From Virgibacillus ndiopensis (lineage in GTDB: Bacteria; Bacillota; Bacilli; Bacillales; Amphibacillaceae): a DNA stretch of 64,000 nucleotides. This document shows, one piece after another, positions 52,256 to 61,080 of this stretch; positions within the stretch are counted from its first letter, which is position 1, and each line of letters opens with the position of its first letter. The stretch spans positions 1,054,001 to 1,118,000 of the forward strand of contig NZ_FZMZ01000006.1 of NCBI RefSeq assembly GCF_900187325.1, in the 5' to 3' direction. The position numbers and the translations under genes were made by a program. A model generated the notes under the pieces. That model had not been told where the DNA came from. It made no database searches and worked only from the letters and a program-made list of their open reading frames with translations.

Positions 52256-52882
52256 GTGGATGTATGGTATGTGAGTTATGGCTCAAATCTATGTGAAGAT
52301 CGATTTATGTGTTATATCAATGGGGACCGGCCTATTGGATCAGCTAAAAAAGAGATAGGATGCCAGGATAAAACACCACCGAAAGCGAGTAGAAAGGCTG
52401 AAATTCCTTATCCCCTCTATTTTGCAAAAGAACAGAGTAAATGGGGACCGGGAGGAGTTGCATTTATTGGGCATGTTCAGACCGATTATGCAGCAACTAT
52501 TGGGAGAATGTTTCTTATAACCGAAGAGCAATTTTCAGAAGTAGTTTCTCAGGAAAACAATGAATACGGATTACATGTTGATTTTAATAGAGTTATAGAA
52601 AAAGGCTATCAAAAGCTAACAGAAGGATGGTATGGAAGAATTGTTTTTCTAGGAGATAAAGACGGCTATCCAATGTTTACATTTACTAGTAATGATTCCA
52701 TGGATAAACAATCGTTTGTAAAACCATCATCCGCCTATCTTTCAACAATCGCTAACGGGCTATTAGGGCTAGGATTAACTAAAACAGAAATTACGGACTA
52801 CTTTTCAGGTAAAAGGGGTATACATAGGCATTTTTCCAGGGAATCACTTGCCGAGTATATGTTTGGAACAGTAGAAAGATAG
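52256..52882 (+). CDS. Gamma-glutamylcyclotransferase-like protein
   Basis: A 208-residue protein beginning VWYVSYGSNLCEDRF, the nucleotide-like YGSNL loop of the gamma-glutamylcyclotransferase fold. Further GGCT residues are less clear, and a Glu in the middle (MFLITEEQFSEVV region) could be catalytic. The GTG start follows GAGGGAGG. It is the last gene of the four-gene operon with a gamma-glutamyl hydrolase and a dipeptidase, which supports a role on gamma-glutamyl compounds. Confidence 0.68.
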   Translation: MDVWYVSYGSNLCEDRFMCYINGDRPIGSAKKEIGCQDKTPPKASRKAEIPYPLYFAKEQSKWGPGGVAFIGHVQTDYAATIGRMFLITEEQFSEVVSQENNEYGLHVDFNRVIEKGYQKLTEGWYGRIVFLGDKDGYPMFTFTSNDSMDKQSFVKPSSAYLSTIANGLLGLGLTKTEITDYFSGKRGIHRHFSRESLAEYMFGTVER

Positions 52883-52961
52883 GAAAAAGAGAATTATCAT
52901 TCATTATTTTGTAATAGGAGTTAGTAATATTTTCCTGATTCTTTCATAGAATGGTAACGGC

Positions 52962-52976
52962 TTGTATTAAATACAA
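52962..52976. promoter_or_regulatory. Palindromic operator candidate before the formaldehyde dehydrogenase
   Basis: TTGTATTAAATACAA, two 7-base arms around one base, 28 bases before the start codon. It may bind a HxlR- or MerR-type aldehyde regulator; no regulator gene is adjacent. Confidence 0.45.
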
Positions 52977-53004
52977 ACTATTACAAAAGAAGGAGTGATT
53001 TAGT

Positions 53005-54222
53005 ATGGCGGATAATCGTGGGGTAGTTTACGTCAAACCTGGTGAAGTAGCTGTCGAAGATATTAGTTATCCAGACTTAGTGCTTCGAGATGGACCTGGT
53101 GTAAATCCACTAAATGTTGGCAGGAAATGTAACCATGGTGTCATTATTAAGGTTGTTACAACGAACATTTGTGGAAGTGACCAGCATATGGTTAGAGGAA
53201 GGACGACAGCTCCAAGTGGTTTAGTATTAGGTCATGAAATCACAGGCGAAGTTGTTGAGGTTGGTAGTGATGTAGAATTTATTAAAAAAGGTGATCTTGT
53301 ATCGGTTCCGTTTAACATTGCATGTGGTCGTTGTAGAAGCTGTAAAAATCAAGATACACATATCTGTGAAAATGTAAATCCGGATCGTCCAGGTTCTGCA
53401 TACGGATATGTCGACATGGGAGGCTGGGTTGGAGGACAGTCTGAGTATGTCATGGTACCTTACGCTGACTTTCAACTCTTAAAGTTTCCCGATAAAGACC
53501 AAGCGATGGAAAAGATTCTTGATTTAACAATGCTTTCAGATATTTTCCCAACTGGATACCATGGTGCTGTGAGTGCTGGAGTAAAACCAGGATCGACAGT
53601 TTACGTTGCTGGAGCAGGCCCGGTTGGACTAGCTGCTGCTCACTCAGCACAGTTGTTGGGTGCGTCAGTTGTGATTGTTGGTGATTTAAATGAAGAGCGA
53701 CTGGCACAAGCGAGGAGCTTTGGCTGTGAAACGGTTAACTTACGAAAGCATGCTGACTTAGGCGAACAAATTGAACAAATTTTAGGTGTACCAGAGGTTG
53801 ATTGTGCTGTAGATGCTGTTGGATTTGAGGCTAGTGGACATGGTGAAGGTGCAGGAGAAGCGCCTGCTACGGTGCTGAATTCTATTATGACAGCTACAAG
53901 AGCAGGGGGGAAATTAGGCATTCCTGGGCTTTATGTGACAGGGGATCCTGGTGCGATCGATAATGACGCAAAAGAGGGTACGTTGAAGATCCGTCTTGGT
54001 TTAGGATGGGCTAAAGCACACACATTTGTAACTGGTCAAACTCCAGTTATGAAATACCATCGTGATTTAATGAATTCCATTTTAAGTGGTCGTGCACAAA
54101 TTGCTAAGGCGGTTAATGCTACACTTATTTCGCTTGATCAAGCACCAGCTGGCTATCAAGAATTCGATGGTGGGGCATCGAAAAAATTTGTCATTGATCC
54201 TCATGGAATGGTCAGAAAATAG
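53005..54222 (+). CDS. fdhA: Zinc-dependent formaldehyde dehydrogenase, glutathione-independent
   Basis: A 405-residue medium-chain dehydrogenase. Catalytic zinc residues are in TTNICGSDQHMVRG and VLGHEITGEVVEVGSD; the structural zinc cysteines are in ACGRCRSCKNQDTHIC. The NAD fold has GAGPVGLAAAHSAQLLG. The long insertion with FEASGHGEGAGEAPATVLN is the mark of glutathione-independent formaldehyde dehydrogenase as in Pseudomonas. It oxidises formaldehyde to formate or dismutates aldehydes. GAAGGAGTG precedes the ATG, and a terminator follows. Confidence 0.92.
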   Translation: MADNRGVVYVKPGEVAVEDISYPDLVLRDGPGVNPLNVGRKCNHGVIIKVVTTNICGSDQHMVRGRTTAPSGLVLGHEITGEVVEVGSDVEFIKKGDLVSVPFNIACGRCRSCKNQDTHICENVNPDRPGSAYGYVDMGGWVGGQSEYVMVPYADFQLLKFPDKDQAMEKILDLTMLSDIFPTGYHGAVSAGVKPGSTVYVAGAGPVGLAAAHSAQLLGASVVIVGDLNEERLAQARSFGCETVNLRKHADLGEQIEQILGVPEVDCAVDAVGFEASGHGEGAGEAPATVLNSIMTATRAGGKLGIPGLYVTGDPGAIDNDAKEGTLKIRLGLGWAKAHTFVTGQTPVMKYHRDLMNSILSGRAQIAKAVNATLISLDQAPAGYQEFDGGASKKFVIDPHGMVRK

Positions 54223-54230
54223 TAGGATGA

Positions 54231-54267
54231 AAAAAGTGCTTGGATTAAAGAACAGGCACTTTTTTTG
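54231..54267 (+). terminator. Terminator after the formaldehyde dehydrogenase
   Basis: AAGTGCTTG pairs with CAGGCACTT (one G-T), 9-base loop, then a run of T. Confidence 0.8.
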
Positions 54268-54361
54268 GTAATCTTTTTAAAGCACCCTAGTGTAATAGAG
54301 TAATAATCGTTACCCAATTTTCATAGATATAACTATACCTTTTTAAGAGAAATTAAACCTG

Positions 54362-54633
54362 TTGGATTATTACTACGAGGGGGAATATATATACCTGGCA
54401 AAAAAGAATAAACGGTTAGCTGTCACGCTTGCTCTAGAAAAAATAGAATCGTTATCAGTAAGATTAACTGGATTATATAGAAGTTTTGCCAGGAAAAAGT
54501 GCCAAAGCTGTTCAATAAAATATATGATCGGACAACTATTTCAATAATTGCAGGTGGGCTGGTTCTTACAAATAAAGAGGTTCTAGAAGCAAATGACGAA
54601 GGAACTAGAGCTGTAACTTTTTACCGAGCCTAA
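54362..54633 (+). pseudogene. glpP: Broken glycerol antiterminator gene glpP
   Basis: Three frames each carry part of a GlpP-like C-terminal half. The first reads KKNKRLAVTLALEKIES, the second DYIEVLPGK (about 54473-54500), and the third, ending at the TAA at 54631, reads VPKLFNKIYDRTT and SIIAGGLVLTNKEVLEA. The order and the IEVLPG and IIAGGL blocks match GlpP, the antiterminator protein normally encoded directly upstream of glpF in Bacillus. At least two frameshifts and loss of the N-terminal part make it non-functional. The end AVTFYRA replaces the usual AVSTS. Confidence 0.72.
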
Positions 54634-54659
54634 GCTTTGGTAAAATTTCGTTTAAATAA

Positions 54660-54688
54660 TTGACAACGTTTTCATTTTAGTATACATT
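54660..54688 (+). promoter_or_regulatory. glpF promoter with overlapping cre site
   Basis: TTGACA (54660-54665) is followed after 17 bases by TACATT, with TATACA as an alternative -10 at shorter spacing. The cre-like TGACAACGTTTTCA (54661-54674) overlaps the -35 box and fits TGWNANCGNTNWCA, so CcpA would block polymerase. Confidence 0.65.
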
Positions 54689-54722
54689 ATTAGGACAAGT
54701 TAATTTTCGTGGTTGAGATTTG

Positions 54723-54790
54723 GAGACCCACATTGCAATAATACATATACCTTAGGTAAAGTGTGTTTATTGAGTGTGGGTCTCTTTTCT
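54723..54790 (+). terminator. Leader terminator of the glpF operon
   Basis: GAGACCCACA (54723) pairs with TGTGGGTCTC (54775) around a 42-base loop, followed by TTTTCT. In Bacillus the GlpP protein overrides such a leader terminator when glycerol 3-phosphate is present. It is 64 bases before the glpF start. Confidence 0.8.
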
Positions 54791-54853
54791 ATACGCAAAT
54801 TTCCTTGTTTATCAAATAGATTCATATTTTTACAATAAAAAGGGGTGTTAGTC

Positions 54854-55684
54854 ATGTCTGAGTTTTTAGCAGAATTAATTGGAACAATGATTCTAATTAT
54901 TTTTGGTGGGGGTGTTGTTGGAGGCGTTGTACTAAAAAAATCGAAAGCAGAGGATTCCGGCTGGGTAGTTATTACAATTGGTTGGGGTCTTGCAGTTGCG
55001 ATGGGGGTATATGCAGTAGGTAGCTTTACAGGTGCACATATAAACCCTGCTGTTACATTGGGGTTTGCTGCTGCTGGTGAGTTTCCATGGGCGAAAGTGC
55101 CAATGTACATTAGTGCTCAAATGATTGGTGCTTTTATTGGTGCGGTTATTGTGTTCTTAAATTATTTACCGCATTGGAAAGAAACAAAGGATCAAGCAGC
55201 AAAGTTAGGGGTATTTTCAACCGATCCCGCTGTTCGTAGCATATTTTCAAACTTAGTTAGTGAGATGATTGGTACATTTGTTCTTTTGTTAGGTTTAATG
55301 TTTATTGGTGCCAATGAATTTACAGATGGGCTAAACCCATTAATTGTAGGTGCACTAATAATAGCAATTGGTATGTCACTCGGGGGAACGACTGGTTATG
55401 CGATAAACCCTGCCCGTGACCTTGGTCCAAGGATTGCCCATGCACTTCTTCCGATTCCAGGTAAAGGCGGTTCTGATTGGAGCTATGCTTGGGTTCCAGT
55501 TGTCGGACCGATTCTTGGAGGAATTTATGGAGCGGTATTCTATCAGGCCATGTTCTTAGGGAACTTCTCCGTATTATTTTGGGTATTAAGTGTAGTTGTA
55601 GCTGTAATTATAGTTGGCGCTACTAGTTCTGAACTTAAAAAAGGTGAAACAGTAGCCGATCAGATAGAAGAAAAAATAAGCTAA
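54854..55684 (+). CDS. glpF: Glycerol uptake facilitator
   Basis: A 276-residue MIP-family channel with six hydrophobic spans and the two NPA half-helices HINPAVTLGFAA and INPARDLGPRIAH. The Asp after the second NPA region (NPARD) is the sign of glycerol rather than pure water channels. It lets glycerol cross the membrane for phosphorylation by GlpK, whose gene follows after 14 bases. AAAAAGGGG precedes the ATG. Control appears to be by cre site and leader terminator. Confidence 0.93.
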   Translation: MSEFLAELIGTMILIIFGGGVVGGVVLKKSKAEDSGWVVITIGWGLAVAMGVYAVGSFTGAHINPAVTLGFAAAGEFPWAKVPMYISAQMIGAFIGAVIVFLNYLPHWKETKDQAAKLGVFSTDPAVRSIFSNLVSEMIGTFVLLLGLMFIGANEFTDGLNPLIVGALIIAIGMSLGGTTGYAINPARDLGPRIAHALLPIPGKGGSDWSYAWVPVVGPILGGIYGAVFYQAMFLGNFSVLFWVLSVVVAVIIVGATSSELKKGETVADQIEEKIS

Positions 55685-55695
55685 AGGGGAAATGA

Positions 55696-57192
<1,497 letters not shown>

Positions 57193-57223
57193 GAATTGTA
57201 AACGAGTATAAATAAGGTAACCT

Positions 57224-57263
57224 AAAGAGACCAAGACCATAGACTCGGGAATGGTCTCTTTTT
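57224..57263 (+). terminator. Terminator between glpK and dhaK
   Basis: A 10-bp stem AAAGAGACCA / TGGTCTCTTT with an 18-base loop, then T. Only 28 bases separate it from the dhaK start, too few for a separate promoter after it. Its GAGACC/GGTCTC core resembles the glpF leader terminator, so it may be an internal attenuator. Confidence 0.75.
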
Positions 57264-57290
57264 AAAATATATTGAAGGAGTGAAGCTGGA

Positions 57291-58286
57291 ATGAAAAAAA
57301 TTATCAATGATCCAAATCAAGTAGTACAAGATATGATTAAAGGATTGGTTGCAGCATATCCTAACAGTGTTAAACAGTTACCAGGTACAACAGTTATTAC
57401 GGGATTTGATGTTCCGGTTGATAATAAAGTAGGTTTAGTAAGTGGAGGAGGTAGTGGACATGAACCTGCCCATGCTGGATTTGTTGGTAAAGGGTTATTG
57501 GATGCTGCAGTAGCGGGGGAAGTTTTTACCTCACCCACTCCGGATCAGGTGTTTGAAGCGATTAAAGCGGTTGATAGCGGATCTGGCGTTTTTTTAATCA
57601 TAAAGAACTATACTGGTGATGTACTGAATTTTGAAATGGCCGCAGAGCTTGCCGAAGCAGAAGGTATTCAAGTAGAAAAAGTAGTGGTAAACGATGATGT
57701 TGCCGTTGAAGATAGTTCGTTTACAACAGGTCGCCGGGGTATTGCGGGGACAGTTTTTGTACATAAAATTGCCGGGGCAATGGCCGAGAAAGGCGGATCA
57801 CTCAACGAGGTGAAGGCTGTTGCAGAAAAAGTAGTGAATAACGTTCGTTCAATGGGCATGGCGATCAGCCCTTGTACTGTACCAGCGGCAGGAAATCCGA
57901 GCTTTGAGTTGGCGGATGATGAGATGGAAGTAGGTATGGGGATTCACGGAGAACCTGGTATTGAACGGACAAAAATTACTTCTGCGGATGAAATTGCGAC
58001 TGAACTTACTGGGAAAATTCTAGAAGATATTGAAATTAACCGCAATGACGAAGTGGCTGTTATGGTGAATGGACTAGGCTCTACCCCTGAAATGGAACTA
58101 TTTATTTTAAATGGGAAAGTACATGATATTTTAACTGAAAAGGGTATCAATGTATACAAAACATTTGTTGGTGAATATATGACATCGTTAGAAATGGCGG
58201 GCTGCTCTGTGACTTTATTGAAATTGGACGAGGAATTGAAAGAATTGTTAAATGCTGAGTCAAACGGTCCAGCTTTTCATAGCTGA
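57291..58286 (+). CDS. dhaK: PEP-dependent dihydroxyacetone kinase, subunit DhaK
   Basis: A 331-residue cytoplasmic subunit that binds dihydroxyacetone through a histidine. Marks are VSGGGSGHEPAHAGFVGKG near the start, IIKNYTGDVLNFEMAAE, and MGIHGEPGIERTK with the His thought to bind substrate covalently. The length matches the separate DhaK of PTS-type kinases. GAAGGAGTG lies upstream. It is followed by dhaL and dhaM in one operon, and follows glpFK after a terminator. Confidence 0.95.
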   Translation: MKKIINDPNQVVQDMIKGLVAAYPNSVKQLPGTTVITGFDVPVDNKVGLVSGGGSGHEPAHAGFVGKGLLDAAVAGEVFTSPTPDQVFEAIKAVDSGSGVFLIIKNYTGDVLNFEMAAELAEAEGIQVEKVVVNDDVAVEDSSFTTGRRGIAGTVFVHKIAGAMAEKGGSLNEVKAVAEKVVNNVRSMGMAISPCTVPAAGNPSFELADDEMEVGMGIHGEPGIERTKITSADEIATELTGKILEDIEINRNDEVAVMVNGLGSTPEMELFILNGKVHDILTEKGINVYKTFVGEYMTSLEMAGCSVTLLKLDEELKELLNAESNGPAFHS

Positions 58287-58305
58287 CAGAAAGGAGAATT
58301 TTGAC

Positions 58306-58926
58306 ATGGATATTTTTCAAGTTGGGCATGCACTAGAATGGATGGCAAAAACCAATGAAAAGGTTCAAGATAACAAGGAGTATTTGACATCGCTCGATCA
58401 AGCAATTGGTGACGGGGACCACGGGATAAATATGGCACGTGGTTTCGAGGAAGTTATGAAAAAAATAAACGGTGTTGCCTATCAGCATGTAGCCGATGTA
58501 ATGAAGGATGTTGCCATGACGCTAATGTCTAAAGTTGGTGGTGCTGCTGGTCCGTTGTATGGAACTGCTTTTTTGAAGCTGTCAATGACTTTCAAAGGGT
58601 CAGAAGTTGATAATGCTTCGTTTTCAAAAGGGATTGAGGATGCACTAAATGGCGTGAAGCAGCGTGGAAAAGCAGATGTTGGTGAAAAAACGCTTGTTGA
58701 CGTCTGGACGGCGGTTGCAAATGCATTTCGTGAGAATAAAGGATTTGGTGGTGAAGTGATTTTGCAAGCGGCTAAATCGGCAATGGAAGATTCAAAAGAT
58801 ATAAAGGCTACGAAGGGACGAGCAGCATATTTAGGAGACCGCTCTATTGGACATCTGGATCCTGGTTCTGTTTCTTCATTTTACCTATTCGAATCGTTAG
58901 CTGAAGTAATCAATGAAGGAGCGTGA
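58306..58926 (+). CDS. dhaL: Dihydroxyacetone kinase, subunit DhaL
   Basis: A 206-residue ADP-binding subunit. LDQAIGDGDHGINMARGFEE holds the Asp residues that bind two Mg ions and ADP; SKVGGAAGPLYGTAF and GRAAYLGDRSIGHLDPGS are the nucleotide-lid motifs. It passes phosphate from DhaM to dihydroxyacetone held by DhaK. ATG 58306 is eight bases after AAGGAGA; a longer frame from 58252 overlaps dhaK and has no ribosome site. Confidence 0.94.
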   Translation: MDIFQVGHALEWMAKTNEKVQDNKEYLTSLDQAIGDGDHGINMARGFEEVMKKINGVAYQHVADVMKDVAMTLMSKVGGAAGPLYGTAFLKLSMTFKGSEVDNASFSKGIEDALNGVKQRGKADVGEKTLVDVWTAVANAFRENKGFGGEVILQAAKSAMEDSKDIKATKGRAAYLGDRSIGHLDPGSVSSFYLFESLAEVINEGA

Positions 58927-58930
58927 TGGT

Positions 58931-59302
58931 ATGTCATACGTTGGAATTGTATTAATCTCGCATAGTCCAAAAGTGGTTGAGGGCATCGAGGATATTATCA
59001 GACAAGTGATAAAAGATGTTCCCATTGAACTAGCTGGAGGGACGGATGAGGACGAGATTGGTACAAGTATTGAAAAAATCCAGACAGCCATTGATAAAGC
59101 CTATAGTGATAAAGGCGTTTTATTGATGTATGATTTAGGCAGTGCAAAAATGAATGCTGAAATGGCAGTGGAAATGTCTGATATGGAAAACATTAAAATT
59201 GCTGAAGCACCTTTGTTGGAAGGTTCTTACGTAGCAGCCGTTGAATCGGGGATGGGTAAATCTCTAGAGGAATTAGTAGCGGCTTTGGAAAAAGGGTTTT
59301 AA
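58931..59302 (+). CDS. dhaM: Dihydroxyacetone kinase phosphotransfer subunit DhaM
   Basis: A 123-residue EIIA-mannose-like domain. The phospho-accepting His lies in GIVLISHSPKVVEGI; AGGTDEDEIGTSIEKI and MYDLGSAKMNAEMA follow. It receives phosphate from HPr and re-phosphorylates DhaL-ADP. The protein stops after the EIIA domain and lacks the HPr and EI-like domains fused in Escherichia coli DhaM, as is usual in Firmicutes. ATG 58931 lies four bases after dhaL. Confidence 0.93.
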   Translation: MSYVGIVLISHSPKVVEGIEDIIRQVIKDVPIELAGGTDEDEIGTSIEKIQTAIDKAYSDKGVLLMYDLGSAKMNAEMAVEMSDMENIKIAEAPLLEGSYVAAVESGMGKSLEELVAALEKGF

Positions 59303-59304
59303 TT

Positions 59305-59344
59305 TTGATACCGGATAGTTGAAGCTATCCGGTATCAATTTTTT
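59305..59344. terminator. Strong terminator after dhaM
   Basis: A perfect 14-bp stem TTGATACCGGATAG / CTATCCGGTATCAA with a 6-base loop and T run. It also lies at the end of the convergent corA-like gene. Confidence 0.9.
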
Positions 59345-60293
59345 ACTTAAACCAACCTTTTTTCTTAAACCATAGGACCATAACAACTGTTACCATTAAC
59401 ATTACAAATAGTATGGCAAAATAGCCAAAGTCCCACGTTAGTTCCGGCATGTTGACAAAGTTCATCCCATATATACCTGCAATAAAAGTAAGTGGTGCAA
59501 AGATGGATGTAATAACAGTCAATACTTGGATAACCTTATTTTGCTGATAGGAGTTGAGGGAAATAAAGTTATCCCGAATATCGTTTGTAATTTCCCGGTT
59601 AGAAGCAACCATCTCAGATAGTTTTAACAAGTGGTCATAGATATCAGCAAAATATTCTCGTCGTTCTTTTATCCCTTCTAAGTGATGGGAGTTCAAAACA
59701 CGGTAAAACAAGTCGCGAATAGGATTGATTGTATGTCTCAACCTTAGTAACGCATGTCTAAAATCAAATAAGTTGTCTAACAGAACATCCATAGATTTAT
59801 TGTCGGGATTTTCTTCCACTTCGTTAATCTTATCTTCCAGCTCATATACAATTGGAAAAAAGTTATCTACCACTTTATCCATAACTTCGTAAAAAATACG
59901 GTATTCATCCCATTCATCATTTGTTGCTTGGTTCAAGAGAATGTCCCAAACTTGATCTATTTCCTTTAAATTTCGATGATGAAATGTAACGATAAAATTG
60001 CTGCCTATGAAAAAGTTAATTTCATGCTTATCATAATGTTTTGGGCCAATTGTATGTGCTACATAAAATGCAAAGTCATCATAATAATCCAGCTTCGGTC
60101 GCTGCAAGCTATGTATACAATCTTCAATTGCAAGTGGATGAAAATGTAGCTTTGTGTCGAGTTTATTTATTTCTTCTTCGGTTGGATTACTGTAATCAAT
60201 CCACCACCATTTGTGTTTTGTGAAATCAACATCATCAATCGTTTGATCTGTAATTTTTTCATTGTTAGACGTAACTGCTATCGTTCGAATCAT
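59343..60293 (-). CDS. CorA-family magnesium/metal transporter
   Basis: A 316-residue protein with a large N-terminal cytoplasmic domain and two C-terminal helices (about 257-277 and 288-310). The pore signature is AGIYGMNFVNMPE between them, and the end KKKGWFK is basic as in CorA. Other marks are WIDYSNPTEEEINKLD and HPLAIEDCIH. It would take up Mg2+ or related divalent ions as a pentamer. Transcribed towards dhaM. Confidence 0.92.
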   Translation of the reverse strand: MIRTIAVTSNNEKITDQTIDDVDFTKHKWWWIDYSNPTEEEINKLDTKLHFHPLAIEDCIHSLQRPKLDYYDDFAFYVAHTIGPKHYDKHEINFFIGSNFIVTFHHRNLKEIDQVWDILLNQATNDEWDEYRIFYEVMDKVVDNFFPIVYELEDKINEVEENPDNKSMDVLLDNLFDFRHALLRLRHTINPIRDLFYRVLNSHHLEGIKERREYFADIYDHLLKLSEMVASNREITNDIRDNFISLNSYQQNKVIQVLTVITSIFAPLTFIAGIYGMNFVNMPELTWDFGYFAILFVMLMVTVVMVLWFKKKGWFK

Positions 60294-60446
60294 GATAATA
60301 CTCCTTATTAATGATTAGCTTATTATGTATTTCCCTGTTTCGGCAGATTTCATGCAGGGGATTTTCTCTTAAACAGTAGTTATTGCTATTTATTGAACCT
60401 TAGCCTAAGCATTTTTAAGAAGACATTTTTTGCAAAGCGCTTTTCA

Positions 60447-61010
60447 AAAAAATTGTTGCTTTTTAATCTCTTAGTTTCAGTAAAATGCGACGTAAGTTAT
60501 CTTATGTAGCTGTTATTCCCACAGCCAGTATACACTACGATTTCCGGGCAGCTGCTATCCTTGCTCTCCTGCCGATAATCCTGCTCTCCTGCCGATATTC
60601 ACGCCCTCCTGCTGATATTCACGCTCTCCTGCCGATGTTCCTGCTCTCCTGCCGATATTCCTGCTCTCCTGCTGAAGTTCCTGTTCTCCTGCTGAAGTTC
60701 CTGCTCTCCTGCCGATATTCACGCTCTCCTGCTGAAGTTCCTGCTCTCCTGCTGAAGTTCCTGTTCTCCTGCTGAAGTTCCTGCTCTCCTGCCGATATCC
60801 TCGCTCTCCTGCCGATATTCACGCCCTCCTGCTGATATTCACGCTCTCCTGCCGATAATCCTGCTCTCCAGCTGATATTCACGCTCTCCTACCGAGCATC
60901 ATCTCCCCAGGATGTCTCTAGTATGAAAATAAAATTTTTCTGTCTTCTCTGCTTGCTGTTTATGTCGCATTTTATGTCTTTTGTGGCAAAAACAACAATC
61001 TTTTAGAAAA
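60447..61010. mobile_element. MITE-like element, copy 4 (20-bp tandem array)
   Basis: The same ends as copy 2: AATTGTTGC...TAAAATGCGACGTAA left and GTCGCATTTTATG...AACAACAATCTTTTAG right. Unique flanks of the array (TTATCTTATGTAGCTG before, CTCCCCAGGATGTCTCTAG after) are shared with copy 2. It is 84 bp longer, nearly all of it explained by four extra array units. No gene; open frames in the array are artefacts of the period. Confidence 0.78.
60561..60900. repeat. Tandem array of 17 x 20 bp
   Basis: Seventeen exact 20-bp units such as CTGCTCTCCTGCTGAAGTTC and CTGCTCTCCTGCCGATATTC. Units 6-8 and 10-12 share the same variant order, showing duplication of a multi-unit block. The terminal unit is the same as in the 13-unit array. 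Confidence 0.92.
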
Positions 61011-61021
61011 CAGCTTTTAAG

Positions 61022-61063
61022 AAGAAAAACTGCCCAACAAGGTCAAGTACCTTTTTGGGCAGT
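61022..61063 (-). terminator. Terminator of the oligoendopeptidase gene
   Basis: On the minus strand ACTGCCCA and TGGGCAGT pair, extended by AAGGT/ACCTT, followed by TTTTTCTTC. It lies 18 bases after the stop. Confidence 0.8.
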
Positions 61064-61080
61064 CTGTCAATCATACTTAT

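Noticed and set aside
54362-54547. 61-residue open frame as an intact gene
   Set aside because: It is one frame of the decayed glpP; the conserved continuation lies in other frames.
60485-60882. Open frames on both strands in the 20-bp array
   Set aside because: Periodic translations (for example SRYSCSPAEVPALLLK-like blocks) caused by the array.
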